NCBI GenBank assembly: GCA_016194795.1
Contig: JACQAX010000372.1
Coordinates: 1-12,552, forward strand
Reading direction: 5' to 3'
DNA length: 12,552 bases
Source: Deltaproteobacteria bacterium
Lineage (GTDB): Bacteria; Bdellovibrionota; UBA1018; UBA923
A program made the translations under genes and the position numbers. Positions 1-6,711 of this stretch are shown piece after piece. Position 1 is the first letter of the stretch. Each line of letters begins with the position of its first letter. The notes below the pieces were generated by a model. That model did not search any database. It was given only the letters and a program-made list of their open reading frames with translations, and was not told where the DNA came from.

Positions 1-163
1 TTGCCGGCGCCGCAGCTTTACCTTGCGCCCCCTTGGCCAGCTTGGGCTGCGCTTTGGGCGCGGCTTTGCCTACCGGCCCCTTCGGGAGCGCCTTGATGGC
101 GGTCTTTGCAGGCGCTGCTTTTGCTGCGGCCTTTGCGGGTGCTTTAGCTTTCTTTCCAGGCAT
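1..163 (-). CDS. Lys/Ala/Pro-rich protein, N-terminus only (runs off the window)
   Basis: This minus-strand reading frame begins with ATG at 163-161 and stays open to the window edge, giving about 54 residues. It opens MPGKKAKAPAKAAAKAAPAK and goes on with repeated Lys, Ala and Pro up to the edge, with no acidic residue. A GGAGA ribosome site lies at 172-176 on the complementary strand, about eight bases from the ATG, which supports the start. Such basic, low-complexity tails resemble histone H1-like DNA-binding tails and are also seen in front of folded domains in deltaproteobacterial regulators (family knowledge). The folded part, if any, lies outside the window, so no function is assigned. 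It is transcribed divergently from aroF. It is too short here to be found by length-based gene calling. Confidence 0.7.
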   Translation of the reverse strand, partial: MPGKKAKAPAKAAAKAAPAKTAIKALPKGPVGKAAPKAQPKLAKGAQGKAAAPA

Positions 164-190
164 TTAAAAAATCTCCGTGGCGAAATTGGA

Positions 191-220
191 GTGACAACCA
201 ATTCATTCGGGTACTATTGT
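191..220 (+). promoter_or_regulatory. Candidate promoter for aroF
   Basis: GTGACA (191-196, five of six -35 matches) is followed by TACTAT (212-217) after 15 bases or by TATTGT (215-220) after 18 bases. It lies in the AT-richer gap between the divergent genes, about 70 bases before the aroF start. Neither spacing is ideal. I see no convincing terminator-antiterminator or leader peptide here that would suggest attenuation. Confidence 0.3.
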
Positions 221-224
221 TTTG

Positions 225-253
225 ATGTAAGGTTTTGGAGCCAGCAAAGTCAA
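225..253 (-). promoter_or_regulatory. Candidate sigma70-type promoter for the Lys/Ala-rich gene
   Basis: Read on the minus strand, TTGACT (complement of 248-253) is followed after 17 bases by TTACAT (complement of 225-230). The -35 matches the consensus at five of six positions and the -10 at three. It lies about 60 bases in front of the minus-strand ATG at 163. The spacing is ideal but the -10 is weak. Confidence 0.4.
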
Positions 254-290
254 GCGGAAACCTCCTCGCGCCTCCATTGGAGACACCATC

Positions 291-1310
291 GTGATCATCG
301 TTCTCAAGCAAGGCATCCGGGACAAAGAGCTCAAAAAGATCGTCAAGACGATCAAGGACCTCGGCTACACCCCCCATGTCAGCAAAGGCGTCGAACAGAC
401 GATCATCGGAGCGGTCGGCTCCTCGAAAAACGATGACGCGCTGAAAATTCTCGAGTTCTACGAAGGTGTCGAAGCGGTGATGGCCGTGTCGAAGCCCTAC
501 AAGCTCGCCAGCCGCGACCTCAAGCCCCATGACACGGTCGTCCGGGTCAAGGGCGGCGAGGTCGGCGGCAAGCACCTTGCGATCATCGCCGGGCCCTGCA
601 GCATCGAGAACGAAGACCAGATGATGGCGACCGCGAAGGCGGTCAAAGCCGCGGGCGCGACCTTCCTCCGCGGCGGAGCGTTCAAGCCGCGCACCTCGCC
701 TTACGCGTTTCAAGGCTTGGGAGTCGAAGGCTTGAAGCTCCTCAAGAAGGCCGGCCAGGCCGTCAAGCTCCCGACCGTCACCGAGATCATGGATCCGCAG
801 GACCTCGAGGTCGTGGAGGACTACGCCGACGTGCTGCAGATCGGCGCGCGCAACTGCCAGAACTTCTCGCTCCTCAAAGAGGTGGGGCGCTCGAAAAAAC
901 CCGTCTTCCTGAAACGCGGGATGAGCGTCACCATCGAGGAGTTTCTCATGTCGGCCGAGTACATCCTCGCCGGCGGTAACAAGAACGTCATCCTCTGCGA
1001 GCGCGGCATCCGCACCTTCGAGACGGCCACGCGCAACACGCTGGATCTCAGCGCGATCCCCGTGCTGAAAGAGCGCACCCACCTTCCCGTCGTCGTCGAC
1101 CCGAGCCATGCCACCGGCGTCTGGCGGTACGTGATCCCGATGGCGCGCGCGGCGGTCGCGGCGGGTGCCGACGGCGTGATGGTCGAGGTGCATCCGCACC
1201 CCGACAAGGCGTACAGCGACGGCCCCCAGCAGCTCAAGTTCCATGACTTCGGCCAGATGGTGGGCGAGCTGCGCGGGTACGCGAAGCTCGCCGGAAAACC
1301 CCTCGCCTGA
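291..1310 (+). CDS. aroF: 3-deoxy-7-phosphoheptulonate (DAHP) synthase, Thermotoga type
   Basis: This 339-residue protein catalyses the first shikimate-pathway step, condensing phosphoenolpyruvate with erythrose 4-phosphate to DAHP in the cytoplasm. Residues 1-70 look like the ferredoxin-like regulatory domain that confers aromatic feedback inhibition in the T. maritima enzyme. The rest is the TIM barrel. Visible motifs are GPCSIEN (101-107), RGGAFKPRTSPY (127-138), IGARNCQNF (184-192), KRG (208-210), ILCERGIRTFE (234-244), VDPSHATG (269-276) and VEVHPHPDKAYSDG (298-311). The expected metal ligands are present as Cys103, His273, Glu299 and Asp310. The length matches the family. The start is GTG, chosen because GGAG at 279-282 sits eight bases before it and the protein begins at the expected residue. 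Its TGA overlaps the next gene's ATG. The symbol aroF is used loosely, since this family is also named aroG or aroA(beta). Confidence 0.96.
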   Translation: MIIVLKQGIRDKELKKIVKTIKDLGYTPHVSKGVEQTIIGAVGSSKNDDALKILEFYEGVEAVMAVSKPYKLASRDLKPHDTVVRVKGGEVGGKHLAIIAGPCSIENEDQMMATAKAVKAAGATFLRGGAFKPRTSPYAFQGLGVEGLKLLKKAGQAVKLPTVTEIMDPQDLEVVEDYADVLQIGARNCQNFSLLKEVGRSKKPVFLKRGMSVTIEEFLMSAEYILAGGNKNVILCERGIRTFETATRNTLDLSAIPVLKERTHLPVVVDPSHATGVWRYVIPMARAAVAAGADGVMVEVHPHPDKAYSDGPQQLKFHDFGQMVGELRGYAKLAGKPLA

Positions 1311-2296
1311 TGGCACGCGCGCGAAGCTCCCTCACGACGCCGGCGTTCTGGGACCTGCACCTCCACGGCGTGGCGGGCATCGACTTCATGACCGCAAGCT
1401 CCGATGCGATGGCCTTCGCCTGCGCCGAGCTCGGAAAGCACGGTACCGGCGCGTTCGCACCGACGCTGCTCACCGCCGAGCCACGCCTGCTCACCGAGGC
1501 ATGCAGGCGCTGGGGAACGTTTCTCGAGCACTGCGCGCGCAACCCCCGCTGGCTCCCCAAAACCGCGGCGCTCCCCCTCGGCCTTCACCTCGAAGGCCCG
1601 TTTCTGAATCCGATGATGGCCGGGGCGCACCCGAAGCGTTGCCTGAGGCGCCCTTCGCCGGAAGCCGCGCTCGGGCTCGTGCGCGAGGCGCGCGGTCACG
1701 TGGCGATCGTCACGCTCGCCCCGGAGCTGCCCGGCGCCCCCGCGACGATTCGACGCCTCGTCGCCCGCGGAATCCGCGTCCAGCTCGGCCACACGCTGGC
1801 GAGCGCCGACGAGGCTGCTCGCGCCGTGCGCGCCGGCGCGAGCGGCATCACGCACCTGTACAATGCCATGCGCACCCACCACCGCTCGCCCGGCGTCCTC
1901 ACGCCGCTCGCGCGCGGCCACGTCACGGCCGAGATCATCACCGACGGCCTGCACCTCGACCGCGATTTCGTGCGCTGGTGCTGCGCGGCCTCACCCCATC
2001 GCCTGTATGCCGTGAGCGACGGCTGCTCGGCCGTCGGCGCGCGCGCGGGCCAACGGCTCACGCTCGGCTCGCTCGTGCTCAAACGGGTCGGCGACGCCGC
2101 CGTCGTCGCCTCGAACGGTATTCTCGCCGGCGGCGCGACGTACCTCACCGGGCACCCGCGCGGGTTCGCGTCGCGCGCCGTCCTCCCGCTCTTCTACGAG
2201 CTTCAGCGAGGATTCTTCCCGCGGGCCGCGGCGGCCGTGAAGCTCCGCAACCATTTCGACGCGCGCTCGCTTCGCTTTCTCGAGGCGAGCGTCTAG
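1310..2296 (+). CDS. nagA: N-acetylglucosamine-6-phosphate deacetylase homologue, short form
   Basis: This 328-residue amidohydrolase resembles NagA, which removes acetate from GlcNAc-6-phosphate in amino-sugar use and wall recycling. Motifs in order are DLHLHG (15-20), GLHLEGPFLNP (91-101), GAHP (105-108), TLAPE (135-139), LGHT (159-162), THLYNAM (181-187), DGLHL (212-216) and VSDG (235-238). Glu95, His161 and His182 fit the metal ligands and Asp237 the catalytic acid. It is shorter than the usual roughly 380 residues. The N-terminal beta-sandwich strands that normally precede the first HxH motif are absent, and the C-terminus lacks the usual Pro-Ala-x-x-Leu-Gly and Ala-Asp-Leu motifs, so only the catalytic barrel remains. 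The ATG overlaps the aroF stop by one base, suggesting translational coupling, and the TAG overlaps the convergent aroK stop. Substrate is inferred and could be another N-acetyl sugar phosphate. Confidence 0.85.
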   Translation: MARARSSLTTPAFWDLHLHGVAGIDFMTASSDAMAFACAELGKHGTGAFAPTLLTAEPRLLTEACRRWGTFLEHCARNPRWLPKTAALPLGLHLEGPFLNPMMAGAHPKRCLRRPSPEAALGLVREARGHVAIVTLAPELPGAPATIRRLVARGIRVQLGHTLASADEAARAVRAGASGITHLYNAMRTHHRSPGVLTPLARGHVTAEIITDGLHLDRDFVRWCCAASPHRLYAVSDGCSAVGARAGQRLTLGSLVLKRVGDAAVVASNGILAGGATYLTGHPRGFASRAVLPLFYELQRGFFPRAAAAVKLRNHFDARSLRFLEASV

Positions 2297-2880
2297 CTTC
2301 GCCGCTCGGCCTCGAGCTCTTCCAAGACGCGCGCGAGCGTTCGCCGCGAGGCCTCGTCCGAGCGCACGACGATGCGAACGGTCGCCGCCGCGAGATAAGC
2401 CGCCCTGCGCTCCCGCCACAGCGCACGAATGGCCCGCTGTGACTTGCGCCGCCCCTTCTGCGCGTCCCAGAGCAAGGGACGCCCCCGAGGGTCCATCGCC
2501 ACCAGCCGGCGCCAAAGCGCCACCCAGGCCACGTCGAGCCAGACGACCCGAGCATGGGCCTTTTTCAGCGCCGCGCGGTTCGTCGCGAGCTTCACGAGCC
2601 CACCGCCCGCCGAAACCACCGCCCTGCCGCCGAGCGCCCGCCGAAGCGCCCGCGCCTCCAGACGGCGAAACTCGGCTTCCCCCTTTCGCTCGAAAATCAG
2701 GGGGATCGAGCACCCGGCCCCCTTCTCAACGGCCGCGTCGAGGTCGACAAACCGTCGTCCGAGACGGGCCGCCAGAGCGGCTCCCACCGTGCTCTTGCCG
2801 CAGCCCATAAATCCAATGAGCACAAGAGGTTGAGGACTCAAGCGGCTGGAACGATACTTGACTTGCAAGGTTGATCCCAT
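2293..2880 (-). CDS. aroK: Shikimate kinase
   Basis: This 195-residue P-loop kinase phosphorylates shikimate to shikimate-3-phosphate, the fifth step toward chorismate. It shows Walker A GFMGCGKST (23-31), the magnesium and shikimate-binding FVDLD (44-48), GEAEFRRLE with the substrate arginine (67-75), SAGGG (90-94) and the lid segment DPRGRPLL (130-137). It ends with an arginine-rich RERRAAY region (156-162) that matches the adenine-side arginine of the family. It is slightly longer than typical (about 170-180), mainly because of a roughly 18-residue N-terminal extension. No clear ribosome site precedes the ATG at 2880. A TTG four codons inside with GGGA in front is a possible alternative start. 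It is convergent with nagA, with stop codons overlapping in CTAG at 2293-2296, and divergent from yceD across only 32 bases. aroF lies nearby on the other strand, so both are shikimate genes but not one transcript. Confidence 0.93.
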   Translation of the reverse strand: MGSTLQVKYRSSRLSPQPLVLIGFMGCGKSTVGAALAARLGRRFVDLDAAVEKGAGCSIPLIFERKGEAEFRRLEARALRRALGGRAVVSAGGGLVKLATNRAALKKAHARVVWLDVAWVALWRRLVAMDPRGRPLLWDAQKGRRKSQRAIRALWRERRAAYLAAATVRIVVRSDEASRRTLARVLEELEAERRS

Positions 2881-2885
2881 GTAAG
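2858..2885 (+). promoter_or_regulatory. Candidate promoter for the yceD-rpmF-plsX-fab operon
   Basis: TTGACT (2858-2863, five of six matches) is followed after 16 bases by TGTAAG (2880-2885, four of six). The element overlaps the first codons of the divergent aroK, which fits the very short 32-base gap. Transcription from it would start about 20 bases before the yceD ATG at 2913. Confidence 0.4.
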
Positions 2886-2912
2886 GTGCCCATCTTTAGC
2901 TAAGTTTGCCTT

Positions 2913-3479
2913 ATGAAAGTTTACCTTAACGAACTCTCAGAAACTCCAAAAGATTTGCACTACAGCGAGCAGGACGCCTGGCTCGTGGAAGTGGTGAAGA
3001 ATATTCAGGAGTCGGAGATCACGGCCAAGCCCGCGTACACGGTCGACTTCGAGCTGCGCAAGCTCCAGGAAGTGGTCTTTCTCAAGAGCAAGGTCCATTT
3101 GGAGCTGGGGCTTCTGTGCTCGCGCTGCGCGAAGGACTTCGGCTACGATCTCCAGTCGCGCTTCCAGTGCATGTTCACCCGCGACAAGACCCTCGATGGC
3201 TCGGCCTCGGGCGCCAACGTGGGCGTGGCCCACAGCGAGCCCACCGGCGCGACCGGCGAAGACCTCGACATCGAGTTCCTCGAAAAAGATTACATCGAGC
3301 TGGCGGACGTGCTAAAAGAGCAAATCTATTTAAAATTACCTTTTCAACCCCTCTGCAGTGAGGGATGCAAAGGCATCTGTCCTGTCTGCGGACAGGACCA
3401 GAACACTCAGCCGTGTCAGTGCCACCGGATCAAGAATCCTGCTTTGGCAAACGCGCTGAAGAATTTTCGTGTGAACTAG
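2913..3479 (+). CDS. yceD: YceD/DUF177 family protein, 23S rRNA accumulation factor
   Basis: This 188-residue protein is recognised as DUF177 by its C-terminal half. There is a CSRC pair at 69-72, then DIEFLEKDYIELADVLKEQI (119-138), followed by PLCSEGCKGICPVCGQDQN (146-164). The cysteines at 69, 72, 148, 152, 156, 159, 168 and 170 could bind zinc. Family members are linked to 23S rRNA accumulation and are almost always encoded just before rpmF, as here (12 bases). No Shine-Dalgarno is visible before the ATG; the only purine-rich run, AAGGTG at 2884-2889, is too far away. Initiation is therefore either unassisted or close to leaderless. Residues 135-146 are coded with AT-rich codons, including CTA and TTA leucines, unlike the CTC/CTG use in neighbouring genes. 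Confidence 0.9.
   Translation: MKVYLNELSETPKDLHYSEQDAWLVEVVKNIQESEITAKPAYTVDFELRKLQEVVFLKSKVHLELGLLCSRCAKDFGYDLQSRFQCMFTRDKTLDGSASGANVGVAHSEPTGATGEDLDIEFLEKDYIELADVLKEQIYLKLPFQPLCSEGCKGICPVCGQDQNTQPCQCHRIKNPALANALKNFRVN
3364..3398 (+). other. Two adjacent perfect hairpins inside yceD
   Basis: GATGC (3364-3368) pairs with GCATC (3373-3377) around a four-base loop. One base later GTCCTGTC (3379-3386) pairs perfectly with GACAGGAC (3391-3398) around loop TGCG. Neither is followed by a T run, so they are not terminators of the usual type. They fall in the codons of the Cys-x-x-Cys motif and may be coincidental. Confidence 0.4.
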
Positions 3480-3491
3480 GAGATTTCAGAG

Positions 3492-3689
3492 ATGGCTGTT
3501 CCTAAGAAAAAAGTTTCCCCGGGCCGCAAAAAAATCCGCCGCCAGTTTTACGCGCTGAGCCCGGTCGGTTACGTCACGTGCCCGAATTGCCTCGAGCACA
3601 AGCGTCCGCACCGCGTCTGCACGTGTGGCTACTACGACGGCCGCCAGGTCGTTCAGCCGAAGACCCGCAACGACGCCACGACTGCTTAA
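3492..3689 (+). CDS. rpmF: 50S ribosomal protein L32
   Basis: This 65-residue protein is bacterial L32, a small basic component of the large ribosomal subunit. It has the signature MAVPKKKVSPGRKKIRR start (1-17), a zinc-ribbon start CPNC (30-33), PHRVC (39-43) and GYYDGRQV (46-53). Oddly, the second zinc half-site is Cys-Thr-Cys (43-45) rather than the usual Cys-x-x-Cys, one residue short. A good AGGAG (3478-3482) overlaps the yceD stop, nine bases before the ATG. It is placed between yceD and plsX, the usual neighbours, tying ribosome and lipid synthesis in one transcript. Confidence 0.96.
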   Translation: MAVPKKKVSPGRKKIRRQFYALSPVGYVTCPNCLEHKRPHRVCTCGYYDGRQVVQPKTRNDATTA

Positions 3690-3704
3690 TCCACTCGTTC
3701 GCGC

Positions 3705-4745
3705 GTGCGAATTTACGTCGATGCCATGGGCGGAGACCGTGCTCCAGACGCGGTCGTCGCTGGCGTTCACCTCGCTTTAAAAGAAGTAAAAGCGAAGCTC
3801 GTTCTTCTCGGTGAGGAGGACAAGCTTCGCCCCCACCTTTCCAGGCTCAAGGCCCTTGGGGTCGAGTTCGTCGACTGTGGCGAAAGCATCGGCATGGACG
3901 AGTCGCCCGTGCAGGCCGTGCGCGGAAAAAAAGACTCGAGCATCGTCCAGGGCCTTAAAGCTTCGGCCGCCGACAGCGACAACTCGGCGTTCTTCAGCGC
4001 CGGCCACAGTGGCGCCGTGTTCGCCGCCGCGCTCCTGGCCATGGGGCGCATCGAAGGCGTCGAACGGCCGGCGATCGTCACCACGCTTCCCACGCTCGGC
4101 GGCGGCCACTGCATCCTGCTCGACGCCGGCGCCAACATCGACTGCCGCCCGAACCACCTCCGCGACTTCGCCTACATGGGCAGCACCTACGCGCGCGTTT
4201 ACCTGCGCCAGGCGCGCCCGACGGTCGGCATCCTGTCGAACGGCGAAGAGGAGTCCAAGGGCACCGACCTCACGCGCGCGGCGCACGCGCTTCTCAAGGA
4301 CGACCCGCATCTCAACTACGTCGGCTACGTCGAGGGCAAAGAGATCTTCACCGGCAAGCAGCACGTCGTCGTGACGGACGGCTTCACCGGCAACGTCGTG
4401 CTCAAGTCGCTCGAGGGCCTTGGCAAGACGGTCTCGGCGATCATTCGCGGCGAGCTCGAGCGAACGCTCTTCACGAAGCTTGGCGCGCTGTTCTCGATGC
4501 CGGCGCTCCGCAACGTGCAGCGCAAGCTCGACTACGCCGAGGTGGGCGCCGCGCCGCTGCTGGGAGTTGACGGGAACTGCTTTATCGGACATGGTCGCTC
4601 CAACGCGCTGGCGATCAAAAACGGCATACTTCGCGCACAAGAGGCGATCGAGCTCCGGCTCCATCCGATCCTGCGCGACCAGTTCCGGGAGCTCGCCACC
4701 GCGCAGGCGCGTCAGAACGCGACTCCCGTGGCTCCCTCGCGTTAA
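3705..4745 (+). CDS. plsX: Phosphate acyltransferase PlsX
   Basis: This 346-residue enzyme converts acyl-ACP and phosphate to acyl-phosphate, the donor that PlsY uses to acylate glycerol-3-phosphate. It works as a soluble or membrane-edge protein. Motifs are DAMGGD (6-11), SAGHSGAV (98-105, where most PlsX have SAGNTGA), LLDAGANIDCRP (138-149), GILSNGEEESKGTDLT (175-190) and VTDGFTGNVVLKSLEG (223-238). The length is normal. The start must be GTG at 3705, because the same frame has the rpmF stop at 3687-3689 and no other start codon lies between. No Shine-Dalgarno precedes it, so translation may depend on coupling to rpmF, 15 bases upstream. fabH follows after 22 bases. Confidence 0.95.
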   Translation: MRIYVDAMGGDRAPDAVVAGVHLALKEVKAKLVLLGEEDKLRPHLSRLKALGVEFVDCGESIGMDESPVQAVRGKKDSSIVQGLKASAADSDNSAFFSAGHSGAVFAAALLAMGRIEGVERPAIVTTLPTLGGGHCILLDAGANIDCRPNHLRDFAYMGSTYARVYLRQARPTVGILSNGEEESKGTDLTRAAHALLKDDPHLNYVGYVEGKEIFTGKQHVVVTDGFTGNVVLKSLEGLGKTVSAIIRGELERTLFTKLGALFSMPALRNVQRKLDYAEVGAAPLLGVDGNCFIGHGRSNALAIKNGILRAQEAIELRLHPILRDQFRELATAQARQNATPVAPSR

Positions 4746-4767
4746 AAAATTTCTTTCCACCTTAACT

Positions 4768-5766
4768 ATGACTACCTATCGCAGCAAAATCCTCGCAACC
4801 GGCTCGGCGTTCCCCGCAAACCGGGTGACCAACGCCGATCTCGCGCAGCGAGTGGAGACGAATGACGAGTGGATCGTCGAGCGCACCGGGATCCGCGCCC
4901 GCCGCGTGGCCGACGCCGCGAAGGGCGAGCTCAACAGCGAGCTCGCGCTGCGCGCCTCGAAGCAGGCGCTCGACCGCGCGGGCCTTTCGGCGACCGACAT
5001 CGACTTCATCTTATACGCGACCGTGTCGCCCGACCACGTCATGCCCAATACGGCGTGCGTGCTGCAAGAGAAGCTCGGCGCCAAGCGCGCCGGCGCGCTC
5101 GACATCTCGGCGGCGTGCTCGGGGTTCGTCTACGCGCTCTCGATCGCCGACGCGTTCATCAAGACGGGCCAGTACCGCAACATCCTCGTGATCGGCGCCG
5201 AGGTGCTCTCGCCCATGGTGAACTGGGACGACCGCGGCACGTGCATCCTGTTCGGCGACGGCGCGGGCGTTGCCGTGCTTTCGCGCGCGCCCGAGGGCGA
5301 CGCCAGCCAGATCTACTCGACGCATCTCTACGCCGACGGCTGGTCGAAAGAGCTCTTCTTCGTGCCCGCCGGCGGAACCGCCATGCCGGTCACGCACGAG
5401 GTCCTCGACCAGAAGCTGCACCTCATGCAGATGAAAGGCCGCGAGATTTACAAGGTGGCCGTGCGCATGCTCGCCGACTGCGCCACCGAGGCGCTGACCA
5501 AGAACGGCTTCACCGTCAAGGACGTGGACTGGCTCGTTCCTCACCAGGCGAATCTTCGCATCATCGAAGCCGTGGCCAAGCGGCTCGACTTCCCGATGGA
5601 AAAAGTCATCGTCAACATCGAGGAGTTCGCCAACACCTCGGCGGCGACGGTCCCCACGGCGTTCGACGAGGCGGTGACCAACGGCAAGATCAAGCGTGGC
5701 GATCTGGTGCTTTTCGACGTTTTCGGCGCGGGCCTGACCTACGGCTCGGCGCTCCTGAGGTACTGA
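4768..5766 (+). CDS. fabH: 3-oxoacyl-ACP synthase III (KAS III)
   Basis: This 332-residue enzyme starts fatty-acid chains by condensing an acyl-CoA primer with malonyl-ACP. The thiolase-fold triad is visible as Cys117 in DISAACSGF (112-120), His259 in VPHQANLRI (257-265) and Asn289 in FANTSAAT (287-294). Other family marks are NDEWIVERTGIRARR (32-46) and FGAGLTYGSALL (319-330). The usual Gly of the GNTS motif is Ala288 here, a small change beside the catalytic Asn. The frame is open upstream into plsX, but the ATG at 4768 gives the normal N-terminus and length. No Shine-Dalgarno is evident in the 22-base gap after plsX. fabD follows after three bases. Confidence 0.96.
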   Translation: MTTYRSKILATGSAFPANRVTNADLAQRVETNDEWIVERTGIRARRVADAAKGELNSELALRASKQALDRAGLSATDIDFILYATVSPDHVMPNTACVLQEKLGAKRAGALDISAACSGFVYALSIADAFIKTGQYRNILVIGAEVLSPMVNWDDRGTCILFGDGAGVAVLSRAPEGDASQIYSTHLYADGWSKELFFVPAGGTAMPVTHEVLDQKLHLMQMKGREIYKVAVRMLADCATEALTKNGFTVKDVDWLVPHQANLRIIEAVAKRLDFPMEKVIVNIEEFANTSAATVPTAFDEAVTNGKIKRGDLVLFDVFGAGLTYGSALLRY

Positions 5767-5769
5767 GAC

Positions 5770-6711
5770 ATGACAAAGCTCGCGCTCGTTTTTCCGGGAC
5801 AAGGCAGCCAGTTCGTCGGGATGGGAAAAGACTTCCACGATAACTTCCGCGAGTCGAAGCTCGTGTACGAGGAAGCCAGCGACACGATCCGCGTGGACCT
5901 GCGCAAGCTCTGCTTCGACGGGCCGCTGGACGAGCTGACGCTCACTCCCAATCTTCAGCCCGCGCTTTTCGTCACGGAAGCGGCGATGCTCGCCGCGCTT
6001 CGCGCGCACGCCGAGCTCGACGTGGTCGTGGCGGCTGGCCACAGCCTCGGCGAGTACACCGCCCTTCACGCGGCGGGGTCGCTCACGGTCGCGGACGGCG
6101 CGCGCCTCACGCGCCTGCGCGGCACCGAAATGGCGAAAGCCGTGCCTCCGGGCCGTGGCACGATGGCCGCGGTGCTCGGCCTCGAGGCGGCGCAGGTCGA
6201 AGCGCTCTGCGCGAAGGCCCGTTCCGTCGCTAAAAACGAGCTCGTCGAGCCCGCCAACTTCAACGCCCCCGGACAGGTCGTGATCGCCGGCACCGTCGAC
6301 GGCGTGGCGCAGGCGGCGGCCCTCCTGAAAGACGACCCCGAATTCAAAGGCGGGCGCAGCATCCCGCTTCAGGTATCCGCCCCTTTCCACTGCAGCCTCA
6401 TGGAGCCCGCGAGAAAAGCGATGGCTCCGGTGCTCGCCGCGGCCGTTTTCGGCGAGCCGCGCTTCAAGGTGATTCCGAACGTCAGCGCGCAGCCCGAGCT
6501 GAACCAGCACACGTTCGCCGGCCTGCTCACCGACCAGATCACGCGCTCGGTGCGCTGGGAGCAGAGCATGAGGCAGCTTCGCGCGCTCGGCGTCGAAACG
6601 CTCGTCGAGGTCGGACCCGGCCGCGTGCTCGTCGGTCTCCATAAACGCATCGACCGCGAACTGCCGACCAAGAGCGTCGGCACGATCGAGCAGCTCAAGG
6701 AGTTCAAATGA
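5770..6711 (+). CDS. fabD: Malonyl-CoA:ACP transacylase
   Basis: This 313-residue enzyme moves malonyl from CoA to the phosphopantetheine arm of ACP, supplying the two-carbon donor for FabH and FabF. It shows FPGQGSQ (8-14), the nucleophile elbow GHSLGE with Ser92 (90-95), RLRG with the carboxylate-binding Arg117 (115-118), PANFNAPGQVVIAG (161-174) and APFHCSLM with catalytic His207 (204-211). Length is normal. GAGG at 5757-5760 lies nine bases before the ATG, inside the end of fabH. Its stop overlaps the fabG start as ATGA, so fabD and fabG are probably translationally coupled. Confidence 0.96.
   Translation: MTKLALVFPGQGSQFVGMGKDFHDNFRESKLVYEEASDTIRVDLRKLCFDGPLDELTLTPNLQPALFVTEAAMLAALRAHAELDVVVAAGHSLGEYTALHAAGSLTVADGARLTRLRGTEMAKAVPPGRGTMAAVLGLEAAQVEALCAKARSVAKNELVEPANFNAPGQVVIAGTVDGVAQAAALLKDDPEFKGGRSIPLQVSAPFHCSLMEPARKAMAPVLAAAVFGEPRFKVIPNVSAQPELNQHTFAGLLTDQITRSVRWEQSMRQLRALGVETLVEVGPGRVLVGLHKRIDRELPTKSVGTIEQLKEFK

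Noticed and set aside
225..230. ATG-TAA minimal open frame before aroF, as a start-stop regulatory element
   Set aside because: No ribosome site in front of it, and the bases are also explained as a possible minus-strand -10.
164..290. Attenuator or T-box/riboswitch in the aroF leader
   Set aside because: I found no leader peptide rich in aromatic residues and no convincing terminator-antiterminator pair in this gap.
23..436. Plus-strand frame of 137 codons at the window start
   Set aside because: It is antisense to the Lys/Ala-rich N-terminus and then overlaps aroF out of frame; no motif or ribosome site.
1243..2442. Plus-strand 399-codon frame over aroF, nagA and aroK
   Set aside because: Arg/Pro-rich shadow of nagA in another frame; the nagA frame has the full set of amidohydrolase motifs.
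4420..4767. Extending FabH upstream to make a 448-residue protein
   Set aside because: The extra 116 residues are an out-of-frame reading of plsX; FabH family length and N-terminus fit ATG 4768.
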